DNA of 64,000 bases from Bradyrhizobium sp. sGM-13 (lineage in GTDB: Bacteria; Pseudomonadota; Alphaproteobacteria; Rhizobiales; Xanthobacteraceae), in NCBI RefSeq assembly GCF_018398875.1, contig NZ_JAGWDK010000005.1, positions 1-64,000 on the forward strand, written 5' to 3'. Shown here one piece after another: positions 55,387-64,000 of the stretch. Each line of letters starts with the position of its first letter. The first letter of the stretch is position 1. The translations under genes and the position numbers were made by a program. The notes beneath the pieces were generated by a model. That model saw nothing but the letters and a program-made list of their open reading frames with translations, was not told where the DNA came from and ran no database searches.

Positions 55387-55845
55387 ATGAGTAGGGCGTT
55401 CGTCAAGGATACCGAGGACGTCGAAGGTCTGCCTGACCGGCCAATCTCCGATCTTCCGAACGACGTGACGGCTGAAGGTCTCCGCCGGATCGAGCAGGCG
55501 TTGGCCGCGGCCGAGGCGGCCCAGGCTGCGGCGCAATCCGCCGGCGATCGCGCGGCGCTGGCCAGCGCTCGCCGTGACTTCCGCTATTGGAATGCTCGCC
55601 GCGCCACGGCAAGGGTGGCCCCCGCGCCATTAGACAATTCTGTCGTGCGCTTCGGTCACACCGTCACCATCGTGCGCGAGGACGACCGGCGACAGACGTT
55701 CCGGATCGTCGGCGAAGACGAGGCCGAACCTGCGCACGGCACGATCTCGCACGGCTCACCGCTGGCGCGCGCGCTGTTCGGCAAGAGTGTCGGCGATGTC
55801 GTCGCCATAGCCGGAAGCGAAGCGGAGATCGTCGAAATCCGGTGA
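55387..55845 (+). CDS. GreA/GreB-family (Rnk-like) elongation factor
   Basis: 152 residues. The start MSRAFVKDTED matches the GreA/GreB-type N-terminus of alphaproteobacterial homologues. An Ala-rich helical stretch (RIEQALAAAEAAQAAAQSAG) follows, shorter than a full GreA coiled coil, and then the FKBP-like C-terminal domain (FGHTVTIVREDDRRQTFRIV, ARALFGKSVGDVVAIAGSEA). It binds near the RNA polymerase secondary channel in related proteins; whether it stimulates cleavage is uncertain because the coiled coil is reduced and the tip acidic pair is not obvious. A perfect EcfG promoter suggests stress induction. Confidence 0.85.
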   Translation: MSRAFVKDTEDVEGLPDRPISDLPNDVTAEGLRRIEQALAAAEAAQAAAQSAGDRAALASARRDFRYWNARRATARVAPAPLDNSVVRFGHTVTIVREDDRRQTFRIVGEDEAEPAHGTISHGSPLARALFGKSVGDVVAIAGSEAEIVEIR

Positions 55846-55872
55846 TGCGTAACACCGTCCGTGAGGCGAAGG

Positions 55873-56172
55873 ATGTCAGCTTACGTTATTTCCGAAGTCG
55901 ATGATGTGCGCGATCCGGCAGAGTTCGAAGTCTATCGCAGCCTCGCCGCGAAGGCGACCGCGCATTATGGCGGCCGCTATCTGATCCGTGGCGGCGCCGC
56001 CAATTTGATCAAAGGTGGCCCACCGCCGAAAAACGTCATTGTTGTCGAATTTCCGACGATGGAGCGTTTGCGCGAATGGTACGCCTCGCCGGAATACGCG
56101 GAGGCTCTGAACGTGCGACAGACCGCGTTCGCTCGGCGGCTGATCTTCGTTGAGGGCGTCCCGTCGGCTTGA
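55873..56172 (+). CDS. DUF1330 domain-containing protein
   Basis: 99 residues with the DUF1330 pattern: AYVISEVDDVRDPAEFEVY, then a GGRYLIRGG block, VVEFPTMERLREWYASPEYA and ARRLIFVEG. The fold is a ferredoxin-like alpha/beta dimer related to ABM domains; function is unknown. The ATG at 55873 is 28 bp after the GreA-like stop, so it may share that stress-inducible transcript. An in-frame GTG at 55861 is less likely. Confidence 0.87.
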   Translation: MSAYVISEVDDVRDPAEFEVYRSLAAKATAHYGGRYLIRGGAANLIKGGPPPKNVIVVEFPTMERLREWYASPEYAEALNVRQTAFARRLIFVEGVPSA

Positions 56173-56256
56173 GCTTGCACTGCAATGTCGCGCTGACAAC
56201 GGGTGCGTCGGTGATATTGCTGTGCGCTCAACGCGTTGCTGTGCCGCATTCTTCCC

Positions 56257-56282
56257 GGAACAAGTGAGTGGAAAATCTGTTT
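56257..56282 (+). promoter_or_regulatory. EcfG-like promoter for the DUF1236 gene
   Basis: GGAAC (56257-56261) is followed after 16 bases by TGTT (56278-56281), one base off CGTT. It lies 40 bp before the DUF1236 start. DUF1236 genes are often among the stress-induced genes of this group. Confidence 0.55.
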
Positions 56283-56321
56283 TTCCTGTAACCGCGCTTA
56301 TGCGGTTTGAGGAGGAACTAG

Positions 56322-56666
56322 ATGAAGAAGCTGTTCATGATTGCGGCGGCAGCGTCGCTGGTTGCGACGGTGGCCAATGCACAGACTACCACGGTTGAGA
56401 CGACGACCGGAGCTGCAGGCGCCACGGTTCGGATCGAGCCGGAATATCGCACGAAGATCAAGAGCTACGTGACCGAGCGCAAGATCCGTCCGGTGGAAAC
56501 GCGTGAAAGGATCGTGGTGGGCGCCAAGGTGCCGACTGACGTCGAACTCGAGGCAGTGCCTTCGGATTGGGGCCCGTCAGTGACGAAGTATCGCTATGTG
56601 TACTCGAACAATCGCGTGATGCTGGTCGACCCCGCCACGCGTACGGTGGTGCATGAGATCGACTGA
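56322..56666 (+). CDS. DUF1236 domain secreted/periplasmic protein
   Basis: 114 residues with a clear signal peptide (MKKLFMIAAAASLVATVANA, cut before QTTT). The mature part contains the DUF1236-type TKIKSYVTERKIRPVETRER, GAKVPTDVELEAVPSDWG and YRYVYSNNRVMLVDPATRTVV. Function is unknown; it is likely periplasmic or envelope-associated. GAGGAGGAAC precedes the ATG. A bidirectional terminator follows. Confidence 0.87.
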   Translation: MKKLFMIAAAASLVATVANAQTTTVETTTGAAGATVRIEPEYRTKIKSYVTERKIRPVETRERIVVGAKVPTDVELEAVPSDWGPSVTKYRYVYSNNRVMLVDPATRTVVHEID

Positions 56667-56687
56667 GGTGCTCTCGTCGCTCCATGC

Positions 56688-56719
56688 AAAAAGGGCCGCC
56701 ATGTCTGGCGGCCCTTTTT
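56688..56719. terminator. Bidirectional terminator between convergent genes
   Basis: AAAAAGGGCCGCC (56688-56700) pairs with GGCGGCCCTTTTT (56707-56719), a 13-bp perfect stem with a 6-base loop and T/A runs at both ends. It serves the DUF1236 gene and the minus-strand Gly/Tyr-rich gene. Confidence 0.93.
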
Positions 56720-56731
56720 CATTTTGCTGGA

Positions 56732-57100
56732 TCACCAGCGACGCCAGTAGCCGCCGTAATACCGCGGACCATAAAATCGCGGACCGCCATAGTAGGCGAA
56801 CGCCGGGCGAACCACGCGACGGTACCGAACAACGGGATAATAAGGCTCGTCGTAATATCCGCCGTAGTAGACCGGCGCATAACCGCCGTAATAGCGCGGA
56901 TAACCATAATATCCGTAACCTGGACCATAGGCGTAGGCGCTCGAAGCCAGTCCGCCGATCACCGCGCCCGCGATCAGTCCGCCAGCCACGGCCGGGAAAA
57001 ATCCCCCACCGCGCCAGTGGGCCTCTGCCGGCGACGGCGCCGTTACCGCGGTCAAGCCCAAGACCGCCGCTGCGGCTAAAGCCAAAGGTGCCTTTCTCAT
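56732..57100 (-). CDS. Gly/Tyr-rich secreted protein
   Basis: 122 residues. A signal peptide (LALAAAAVLGLTAVTAPSPAEA) is followed by one Gly/Ala hydrophobic stretch (AVAGGLIAGAVIGGLASSAY) and a tail of repeated YYGG, YYGYP and GPRYYGG units. This design is frequent in Bradyrhizobium envelope proteins of unknown role. The Tyr content suggests adhesion or cross-linking, which is speculative. The ATG at 57100 follows AAGGAG. Confidence 0.78.
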   Translation of the reverse strand: MRKAPLALAAAAVLGLTAVTAPSPAEAHWRGGGFFPAVAGGLIAGAVIGGLASSAYAYGPGYGYYGYPRYYGGYAPVYYGGYYDEPYYPVVRYRRVVRPAFAYYGGPRFYGPRYYGGYWRRW

Positions 57101-57391
57101 GGACTACTCCTTTCCGTAATTACACAGGCAAACTTTTCACATAACGGGAGACTCGCTAAACACTTTCGAGTGAAGTTCGTTGCGTAAGTGTCGGCTTCCA
57201 AAGGGCTTCGCGGCGGATTTAATTTTGATGAACGCGCGTTCAGGAGGCGGCTTTCGATGAAGCCGCCGGCGCGGGGCGATGCCGCATTTTTCGACTCCGG
57301 AACCGTTCGCCGGAGCGCGTGTTCCGCACGGCCCTAAGGCGGCAATTTCGCGCGGCAAATGTCTCAAAGCCAGCACGGATGAATATCGCCT
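57101..57391. other. Gene-free stretch between the Gly/Tyr-rich gene and the amidase
   Basis: 291 bases. The main feature is a hairpin GGCGGCTT-TCGATG-AAGCCGCC at 57246-57267, downstream of the minus-strand amidase operon and possibly its transcript end, though without a T run. GGAAC and GTTCC at 57299 and 57325 face each other but no gene start fits them. Confidence 0.4.
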
Positions 57392-58885
57392 TCAGTCGAA
57401 ATCCAGAAAACCTGGCCGGCCGGAAATCGGAGGCTGTCGGCGCAGCCAGGCGAGGTCGGGGACGGGACGGGCCGTCTCCGGATTGGCTTCAAGCTGTGCC
57501 TCGATCTCGCGGGCGACCGAAAGCGTCGCGACGTCGCCGCCTCGCGGACCGATGATCTGGATGCCGAACGGCAATCCGGCGCCGTCGCGGCCGGCCGGTA
57601 TCGCCACCGCCGGGTGTCCGGCATTGGTCACGGCATAGGCCAGCGCCAGCCAGTGGAAATAGCTTTTCGTCGGTATGCCGTCGATGGCAGCCGGGTAAAG
57701 CTCGGACCAGGGCCGCGGGCTGATCGTGACGGTCGGCGCGATGATAAAATCGTGCTCGCCGAAAAATTCCTGCCAGCTCCGATAAAGCGCGGTCTGCAGC
57801 GAAAGCGCGCGTGCCACGTCGAGGGCGGAATAGCCGAGCCCCTCGGCCACGTTGTCGCGAATGTTGGGACCAACTTTGTCCGGATATTTCTCGGCAAGCT
57901 CTCGGTGCCGGCCCAGAAATGCGACGGCGCGCAAGATCCGGAACACCTCGTCGGCATGGCTGCAATCCGGATGGGTCCATGCGACGCGGCGGAATGCCGA
58001 TCCGAACGTCGCGAGCTTCGTTTTGAACGTCTCGGCGATGACGCGTTCCGTCGGCGCAAACCCGAAATCGCAGGTCGCCGCGATGCGCAAGCTGGCGAGA
58101 TCGGTCCGTGGCGGATCGCGATAGGTCTCGCACACCGGCGTTCCTGCGGCGTGAAGGATGGCCGACAACGGATCGCGCGCGTCGCGATCCAGCATGCAGG
58201 AAAGCATCAGGCAGGCGTCCGATACGTTTCTCGCCATCGGCCCGAGTTGCGAGATCTGCAGCCAGGCCATATTGCGGCTGTTGCTGGCGATCAGCCCGGG
58301 GGAGGGGCGGAATCCGACGACACCGCAAAAGGCGGCGGGGTTCCTGACCGAGCCGCCGGTATCCGAACCGGTCGCCAGCGGCACCATGCCGGTCGCAAGC
58401 GCTACCGCCGATCCGCCGGACGAGCCGGCGGCGGAGCGCTCGGGATCAAACGGATTGCCGGTGGCGCCATGAAGCGCATTGCGTGTGTTGCCGCCTGCGC
58501 CCCATTCGGGGACGTTGGTCTTGCCGATGACGATAGCGCCGGCGTGCTTGAGCATTGCGACGATCGCCTCATCCTCGGCCGCCATGTTGTCGGCGAACAG
58601 CATGCTGCCGAAGCTCGTCGGCAGCCCCTTGGCGTCGATCAGATCCTTGACCCCGAGCGGAAGCCCATGCAGCGGCCCGAGCGCATCGCCGCGCATCATG
58701 GCAGCTTCGCTTTCCCGCGCCGCCGCGCGCGCGGACTCGAAGGAGCGTGCGATGATCGCATTGACCGCTGGATCGATTTCCTCGATGCGGCGGATGCAAC
58801 TGTCCATGAGTTCGACCGGCGAAAGCTTGCGCTCGCCGATCAGGGCCCGGGCCGTTACCGCGGGCAGATCGCACGGCTCGGTCAT
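57392..58885 (-). CDS. Amidase (amidase signature family)
   Basis: 497 residues. The Ser-cisSer-Lys triad is complete: K80 (LPLGVKD), cis-Ser S155 (AAGSSGGSA) and nucleophile S179 (GSDTGGSVRNPA). It hydrolyses an amide to a carboxylate and ammonia; homology to GatA exists but no gatB or gatC is nearby, so a catabolic role is more likely. It starts 7 bp after a periplasmic binding protein gene in the same operon, which suggests that the bound ligand or a relative is its substrate. Confidence 0.9.
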   Translation of the reverse strand: MTEPCDLPAVTARALIGERKLSPVELMDSCIRRIEEIDPAVNAIIARSFESARAAARESEAAMMRGDALGPLHGLPLGVKDLIDAKGLPTSFGSMLFADNMAAEDEAIVAMLKHAGAIVIGKTNVPEWGAGGNTRNALHGATGNPFDPERSAAGSSGGSAVALATGMVPLATGSDTGGSVRNPAAFCGVVGFRPSPGLIASNSRNMAWLQISQLGPMARNVSDACLMLSCMLDRDARDPLSAILHAAGTPVCETYRDPPRTDLASLRIAATCDFGFAPTERVIAETFKTKLATFGSAFRRVAWTHPDCSHADEVFRILRAVAFLGRHRELAEKYPDKVGPNIRDNVAEGLGYSALDVARALSLQTALYRSWQEFFGEHDFIIAPTVTISPRPWSELYPAAIDGIPTKSYFHWLALAYAVTNAGHPAVAIPAGRDGAGLPFGIQIIGPRGGDVATLSVAREIEAQLEANPETARPVPDLAWLRRQPPISGRPGFLDFD

Positions 58886-58892
58886 ATCAGGG

Positions 58893-59870
58893 TTACTCTT
58901 CCTTGATCCCGCCCTTGCGGGCCAGTTCCTTCATCTCGGCCGTTTCCTTGGCGATGAATCCCGGCCAGTCCGAATAGCGCTTGAAGCCGGCTTCGTACCC
59001 GACCTTCTTAAAGCGCTCGATCACCGAAGGACTTGCGATTGCCTCTTCTAGCGCCGAGGCCAACCGGTCACGTATGGCCGGAGGGATTCCCTTGGGCGCG
59101 ACCACGGTACCCCAGGAGACGAGGTCGATGTTCGGATAACCGAGTTCGGCGAGAGTCGGAACGTCGGGAAGGAACGGCGACCGCTTGGCGGAAAACACTG
59201 CCAGCGGGCGAACCGTGCCGGCTTCGAGCTGCGGCCTGATCGCGATCACGGTGTCTACGTGGTACTCGATGTGCTTGCCTATCAGGTCGTTCATCGCCGG
59301 CGCGCTACCCTTGTAGGGCAGGTGCACCATCTTGATGCCGGCACTCGATTTGAACAGCTCGCCGGCGAAATGCGAGATGGTGGCCACGCCGAAGGACGCC
59401 AGCGACAGCTTGTCGGGATTGGCCTTCGCCGCCGCGACAAGCGCCGCTACGTCCTTGATCGGGCTGTCGCGATGGGTGACCAGCACCATGGTCAGGGTAC
59501 CGGTCTGGGCGATCGGCTCGAAATCCCTGCCGCTATCGTACGGCACGTTCTCCTTCACGGCGTGCTGCAGGGTGAAGGTCGAATTCGAACTGGTGAGCAG
59601 TGTGTAACCGTCCGCTGCCGCGTTGGCGACCTCTTTGGCGGCGATCGTCGTGCCGCCGCCCGGGCGATTGAGCACGATCACGGGCTTGCCCAGACGCGTC
59701 TCGAGCTCGCCAGCAATGATGCGCCCGACGACGTCGCCAGCTCCGCCCGCCGGATAGGGCACAATCAACTGCAGCGATTTTTCGGGGTAACTGCCTTGTG
59801 CCGTTGCGATCGACGCGCAACCGACCACGCAGGACGACGCCAGCGCGGCCGCCAGAAACATTCGTATCAT
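58893..59870 (-). CDS. Bug-family (TctC-like) periplasmic substrate-binding protein
   Basis: 325 residues with a signal peptide (MIRMFLAAALASSCVVGCASIATAQG). The family blocks are LIVPYPAGGAGDVVGR, VIVLNRPGGGTTIAA, HLPYKGSAPAMNDLIG and PDVPTLAELGYPNID. Such proteins bind carboxylates or amides for tripartite tricarboxylate transporters; no tctA or tctB membrane partner is seen here, so it is an orphan component. AGGAGA precedes the ATG. Confidence 0.9.
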   Translation of the reverse strand: MIRMFLAAALASSCVVGCASIATAQGSYPEKSLQLIVPYPAGGAGDVVGRIIAGELETRLGKPVIVLNRPGGGTTIAAKEVANAAADGYTLLTSSNSTFTLQHAVKENVPYDSGRDFEPIAQTGTLTMVLVTHRDSPIKDVAALVAAAKANPDKLSLASFGVATISHFAGELFKSSAGIKMVHLPYKGSAPAMNDLIGKHIEYHVDTVIAIRPQLEAGTVRPLAVFSAKRSPFLPDVPTLAELGYPNIDLVSWGTVVAPKGIPPAIRDRLASALEEAIASPSVIERFKKVGYEAGFKRYSDWPGFIAKETAEMKELARKGGIKEE

Positions 59871-59898
59871 GTCGAACAGGTCTCCTGTCTTCCGTGTT

Positions 59899-59924
59899 CC
59901 CCGGCAATTCGCGCCGGGGCTTTT
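59899..59924. other. Hairpin between the ADH and Bug-protein genes
   Basis: CCCCGGC (59899-59905) pairs with GCCGGGG (59913-59919), followed on the plus strand by CTTTT. Both flanking genes are on the minus strand, where the T run is absent, so it is a leader or intergenic hairpin rather than a clear terminator. Confidence 0.35.
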
Positions 59925-59998
59925 CGGCGACAGCCATCCCGGATCGATGGAACAGGCTCCCTTGAATCGACCTCCAGATCAACCCCATTGTTGGGCCG

Positions 59999-61012
59999 CT
60001 ACCAGCCCTCCAGCACGATCTTGCCGCGCGACTTGCCGCTCTCCAGCAGCGCGTGCGCGCGCTTCAGGTTGGCGGCGTTGATGGTGCCAAAGGTCTGGTC
60101 GAGCGTGGTGCGCAGCACGCTCTTGTCGAGGAGGTCGGAGACGTCGTTCAGGAGGTGGTGCTGCGCAATCATGTCAGGCGTCTGGAATGACGAGCGCGTG
60201 AACATCGATTCCCAGTGGATCGAGACCGCCTTGCCCTTGAAGGCGGAGACGGTGAATTCCGGGGGATCGTCGATCAGGCCGAACTTGCCTTGCGGCGCGA
60301 TGAAATCGGCGATCGCCTTGTAGTGCTGGTCGGTGAAGGTGAGGCTCGCGACCAGCGCGACCGGCGGCACCTTCAACTTTTCGATCTGCTCTTTCATCGG
60401 CTGGGAATGATCGATCACCGCATGCGCGCCGAGATCGCGGCACCATTTCTGCGACTCCGGACGCGTCGCGGTAGCGACCACCGTCAGCCCGGTGAGGCGG
60501 CGCGCGAGCTGGATCAGGATCGAGCCGACGCCGCCGGCGCCGCCGGTGATCAGCAACGTGCGCGGATCGAGGCTCTTGCCCGGTGCGGCGCCGAGCCGGT
60601 CGAACAGCAATTCCCAGGCGGTGATCGAGGTCAGCGGCAGTGCCGCGGCCTGCGCGAACGACAGCGATTTCGGCTTCTTGCCGACGATCCGCTCGTCGAC
60701 CAGGTGAAATTCCGCGTTCGTCCCCTGGCGCAGGATCGAGCCGGCGTAAAACACTTCGTCACCTGCCTTGAACAGCGTTACGTCCGGGCCGACAGCATCG
60801 ACGATGCCGGCAGCGTCGTAGCCCAGGATTTTCGTTTCGCCCTCGGGCGGGGCGGCGCGCTTGCGGACCTTGTAATCGACCGGGTTGGCCGAGATCGCCT
60901 TGACGGCGACGCGGATGTCGCGGCCCGTCGGTTCCGGCTTGGCGGCCTCAAAGTCAATCAGCGCATTTGCATCTTCGATGGGAAGCGATTTTTTGTATCC
61001 GACGGCCTTCAT
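59999..61012 (-). CDS. Zinc-type alcohol dehydrogenase family (quinone oxidoreductase-like) protein
   Basis: 337 residues of the MDR superfamily, YhdH/ZADH1-like. The N-terminal GroES-like domain contains KAISANPVDYKVRKRAAPPE and ILGYDAAGIV; the cofactor motif LLITGGAGGVGSILIQLARR lies in the Rossmann domain. Structural zinc cysteines are absent, so it is probably an NADPH-dependent quinone or enone reductase. The ATG at 61012 follows GGAGG. It is divergent from an HxlR regulator that probably controls it. Confidence 0.88.
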   Translation of the reverse strand: MKAVGYKKSLPIEDANALIDFEAAKPEPTGRDIRVAVKAISANPVDYKVRKRAAPPEGETKILGYDAAGIVDAVGPDVTLFKAGDEVFYAGSILRQGTNAEFHLVDERIVGKKPKSLSFAQAAALPLTSITAWELLFDRLGAAPGKSLDPRTLLITGGAGGVGSILIQLARRLTGLTVVATATRPESQKWCRDLGAHAVIDHSQPMKEQIEKLKVPPVALVASLTFTDQHYKAIADFIAPQGKFGLIDDPPEFTVSAFKGKAVSIHWESMFTRSSFQTPDMIAQHHLLNDVSDLLDKSVLRTTLDQTFGTINAANLKRAHALLESGKSRGKIVLEGW

Positions 61013-61088
61013 GTCCGTGCCTCCTCCGTGTTTGACAGGTTGATTGCCTAACTGTCGCTCTAGCATCCGCTTGGCAAGTACTGTAAAT

Positions 61089-61125
61089 TTGGGGAACTAG
61101 TCCCTGTTTGGATACTATTGGGGAA
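61089..61125. promoter_or_regulatory. Direct repeat TTGGGGAA in the ADH/HxlR gap
   Basis: TTGGGGAA occurs at 61089-61096 and 61118-61125, 29 bases apart, about three helical turns. It lies between the divergent genes, where an HxlR-type regulator would bind. Binding is inferred. Confidence 0.35.
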
Positions 61126-61141
61126 ATTCCAGGAAAAACTC

Positions 61142-61519
61142 ATGAAACGGCGGAATTTTGCCCGTCGGCCGGGCTGCGCGGTTGAAGCGACGCTCGATCT
61201 GATCGACGGCAAGTGGAAAGGCGTGATCCTGTTTCACCTGCAGGCCGGCACTCAGCGTTTTGGGGAGTTGCGGCGGCGGATGCCGGGGATTACCCAGCGC
61301 ATGCTGACCAAGCAGCTTCGCGCGCTCGAGGACGACAAACTCGTGATCCGCAAGGTCTACGCCGAGGTGCCGCCGCGGGTCGAATACACGCTGTCGGAGA
61401 TCGGCGAGAGCCTGCGGCCCGTGATCGAGACGCTCAGGGCATGGGGCGAGGGCCATCAGGAAAGGCTATCCTGTGCGCCGGCCTCCGACACTGCGAAAGT
61501 GCCCGATCGCGCGGCCTGA
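61142..61519 (+). CDS. HxlR-family transcriptional regulator
   Basis: 125 residues. The winged-helix HxlR signature is present: C12 in RRPGCAVEATLDLIDGKWKG, RFGELRRRMPGITQRMLTKQ, LVIRKVYAEVPPRVEYTLSE. The N-terminal Cys often senses electrophiles, quinones or aldehydes. The ATG at 61142 follows AGGAA. It is divergent from the oxidoreductase gene, the usual arrangement for this family, so it probably represses or activates that gene in response to reactive carbonyls or quinones. Confidence 0.87.
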   Translation: MKRRNFARRPGCAVEATLDLIDGKWKGVILFHLQAGTQRFGELRRRMPGITQRMLTKQLRALEDDKLVIRKVYAEVPPRVEYTLSEIGESLRPVIETLRAWGEGHQERLSCAPASDTAKVPDRAA

Positions 61520-61600
61520 CGGCAGTATCGTGTACCGCCTTATCTTCTCTCGTTACTGCCTCGCATCTATATCTGAGGCCATCAATTTTGGGATTCTTGC

Positions 61601-62994
<1,394 letters not shown>

Positions 62995-62998
<4 letters not shown>

Positions 62999-64000
62999 GC
63001 CCGAAGAAACCCCGCGAGGCGACCAATCTCTTTGCTGCGGCAGGGATGGAGGAGGATGCGCCGCGTCCGCTTCCCGACCGGCTTCGCCCGCGCTCGCTCG
63101 CCGATGTCGTCGGACAGGACCACATCCTCGGTCCCGACGGCGCGCTGACGCGCATGCTGGAGACGCGCACGCTGGGCTCGCTGGTGTTCTGGGGACCGCC
63201 GGGCACCGGCAAGACCACGGTGGCGCGGCTGCTGGCGGATGCCACCGAACTGCATTTCGAGCAGATTTCGGCGGTATTTTCCGGCGTCGCCGATTTGAAG
63301 AAGGTCTTCGACGCGGCGCGCGCCCGTCGCGAAATGGGCAAGGGCACGCTGTTGTTCGTCGACGAGGTGCATCGTTTCAACCGCGCGCAGCAGGATTCCT
63401 TTCTACCTGTCATGGAAGACGGCACCGTCGTGCTGGTCGGCGCCACCACGGAAAACCCGTCATTCGAGCTCAACGCCGCGCTGCTATCTCGCGCGCGCGT
63501 GCTGGTGTTTCATTCGCTCGATGCCGCCGCGATCGAAAAGCTCTTTGCCCATGCCGAGAGGGTCGAGGGCCGAAAATTGCCGCTCGATGCCGAGGCGCGC
63601 GCCGTGCTGGTGCGGATGGCCGACGGCGACGGCCGTGCCGCGCTGACCTTGGTCGAAGAGGTCTGGCGCGCCGCGCGCAGGGACGAAATCTTCAATGCTG
63701 CGCAGTTGCAGGAGATTCTGCAGCGCCGGGCGCCGATCTACGACAAATCTGCCGATGGCCACTACAACCTGATTTCGGCGCTGCATAAGTCGGTGCGCGG
63801 CTCGGACCCCGACGCCGCGCTGTATTACCTTGCGCGCATGCTGGACGCCGGCGAGGACCCGCTGTTTTTGGCGCGGCGCGTCGTGCGCATGGCGGTGGAG
63901 GATATCGGGCTTGCCGATCCGCAGGCGCTGGTGATCTGCAATGCTGCCAAGGATGCCTTCGATTTTCTTGGGTCTCCCGAGGGCGAGCTCGCGATCGCGC
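62995..64000 (+). CDS. rarA: Replication-associated recombination protein A (partial, cut by window end)
   Basis: 335 codons are visible and the frame is open to the end of the window. It begins MSPKKPREATNLFAAAGMEE. It is an AAA+ ATPase of the clamp-loader type: Walker A GPPGTGKT at residues 67-74, Walker B LLFVDEVHRF with D123 and E124, the sensor segment GATTENPSFELN, and SALHKSVRGSDPDAALYYLARM further on. It acts at stalled replication forks. The start overlaps the HtrA stop by 4 bp. About 100 residues of the C-terminus are missing. Confidence 0.93.

Noticed and set aside
57299..57325. GGAAC-N16-TGTT in the amidase downstream region
   Set aside because: It has EcfG-like spacing on the plus strand, but no plus-strand gene follows; the match is part of a GGAAC/GTTCC inverted pair.

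Overview
The window looks like a chromosomal segment of a high-GC alphaproteobacterium in the Bradyrhizobium / Nitrobacteraceae group. This rests on the order of the translation and transcription genes, the protein sequences I recognise (339-residue RpoA, short SecE, long S14), GGAAC-N16-CGTT promoters typical of the alphaproteobacterial general stress sigma factor EcfG, and short palindromic intergenic repeats. I read it by eye with no database search, so the genus is an inference.

Layout. 0.3-8.4 kb: an accessory metabolic block. It has a TetR regulator divergent from an acyl-CoA dehydrogenase and an APH-like kinase that together match the two halves of ACAD10/ACAD11, then an EamA permease, two SDR oxidoreductases, a histidine phosphatase and a class-C-type serine hydrolase. 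8.6-13.0 kb: tRNA-Trp followed by a cassette of small membrane and stress proteins (DUF3072, YihY, DUF3618-type, holin-like), with EcfG-type promoters at its head. 13.2-28.8 kb: secE-nusG-rplK-rplA, then a 2-hydroxyacid dehydrogenase and an ECF41 sigma-factor module, then rplJ-rplL-rpoB-rpoC. 28.9-35.6 kb: a second insertion with a LuxR-type regulator, an amine-oxidase/methyltransferase fusion, an ABC exporter with acidic tails, a MOSC protein and a decayed FAD monooxygenase. 36.2-55.3 kb: the str, S10, spc and alpha operons run together from rpsL to rplQ (rpsL, rpsG, fusA, tuf, 25 more ribosomal protein genes, secY, adk, rpoA), closed by a strong terminator. 55.4-64 kb: a GreA-like factor, DUF1330, DUF1236 and Gly/Tyr-rich secreted proteins, an amidase with a Bug-type binding protein, an alcohol dehydrogenase with a divergent HxlR regulator, an HtrA/Deg protease, and rarA, cut by the window end.

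How it works together. Most of the window is the growth machinery: RNA polymerase alpha, beta and beta' subunits, NusG, ribosomal proteins, elongation factors, SecE/SecY and adenylate kinase. Stress functions are interleaved. I find sigma-EcfG-like promoters before DUF3072, yihY, the GreA-like gene and the DUF1236 gene, and an ECF41-type promoter before the three-gene ECF41 operon. The best candidates for something undescribed are the adenylate kinase with a histone-H1-like tail, the amine-oxidase/methyltransferase fusion next to an acid-tailed exporter, and the stress cassette between tRNA-Trp and secE. No phage, transposase, integrase or CRISPR array was seen.
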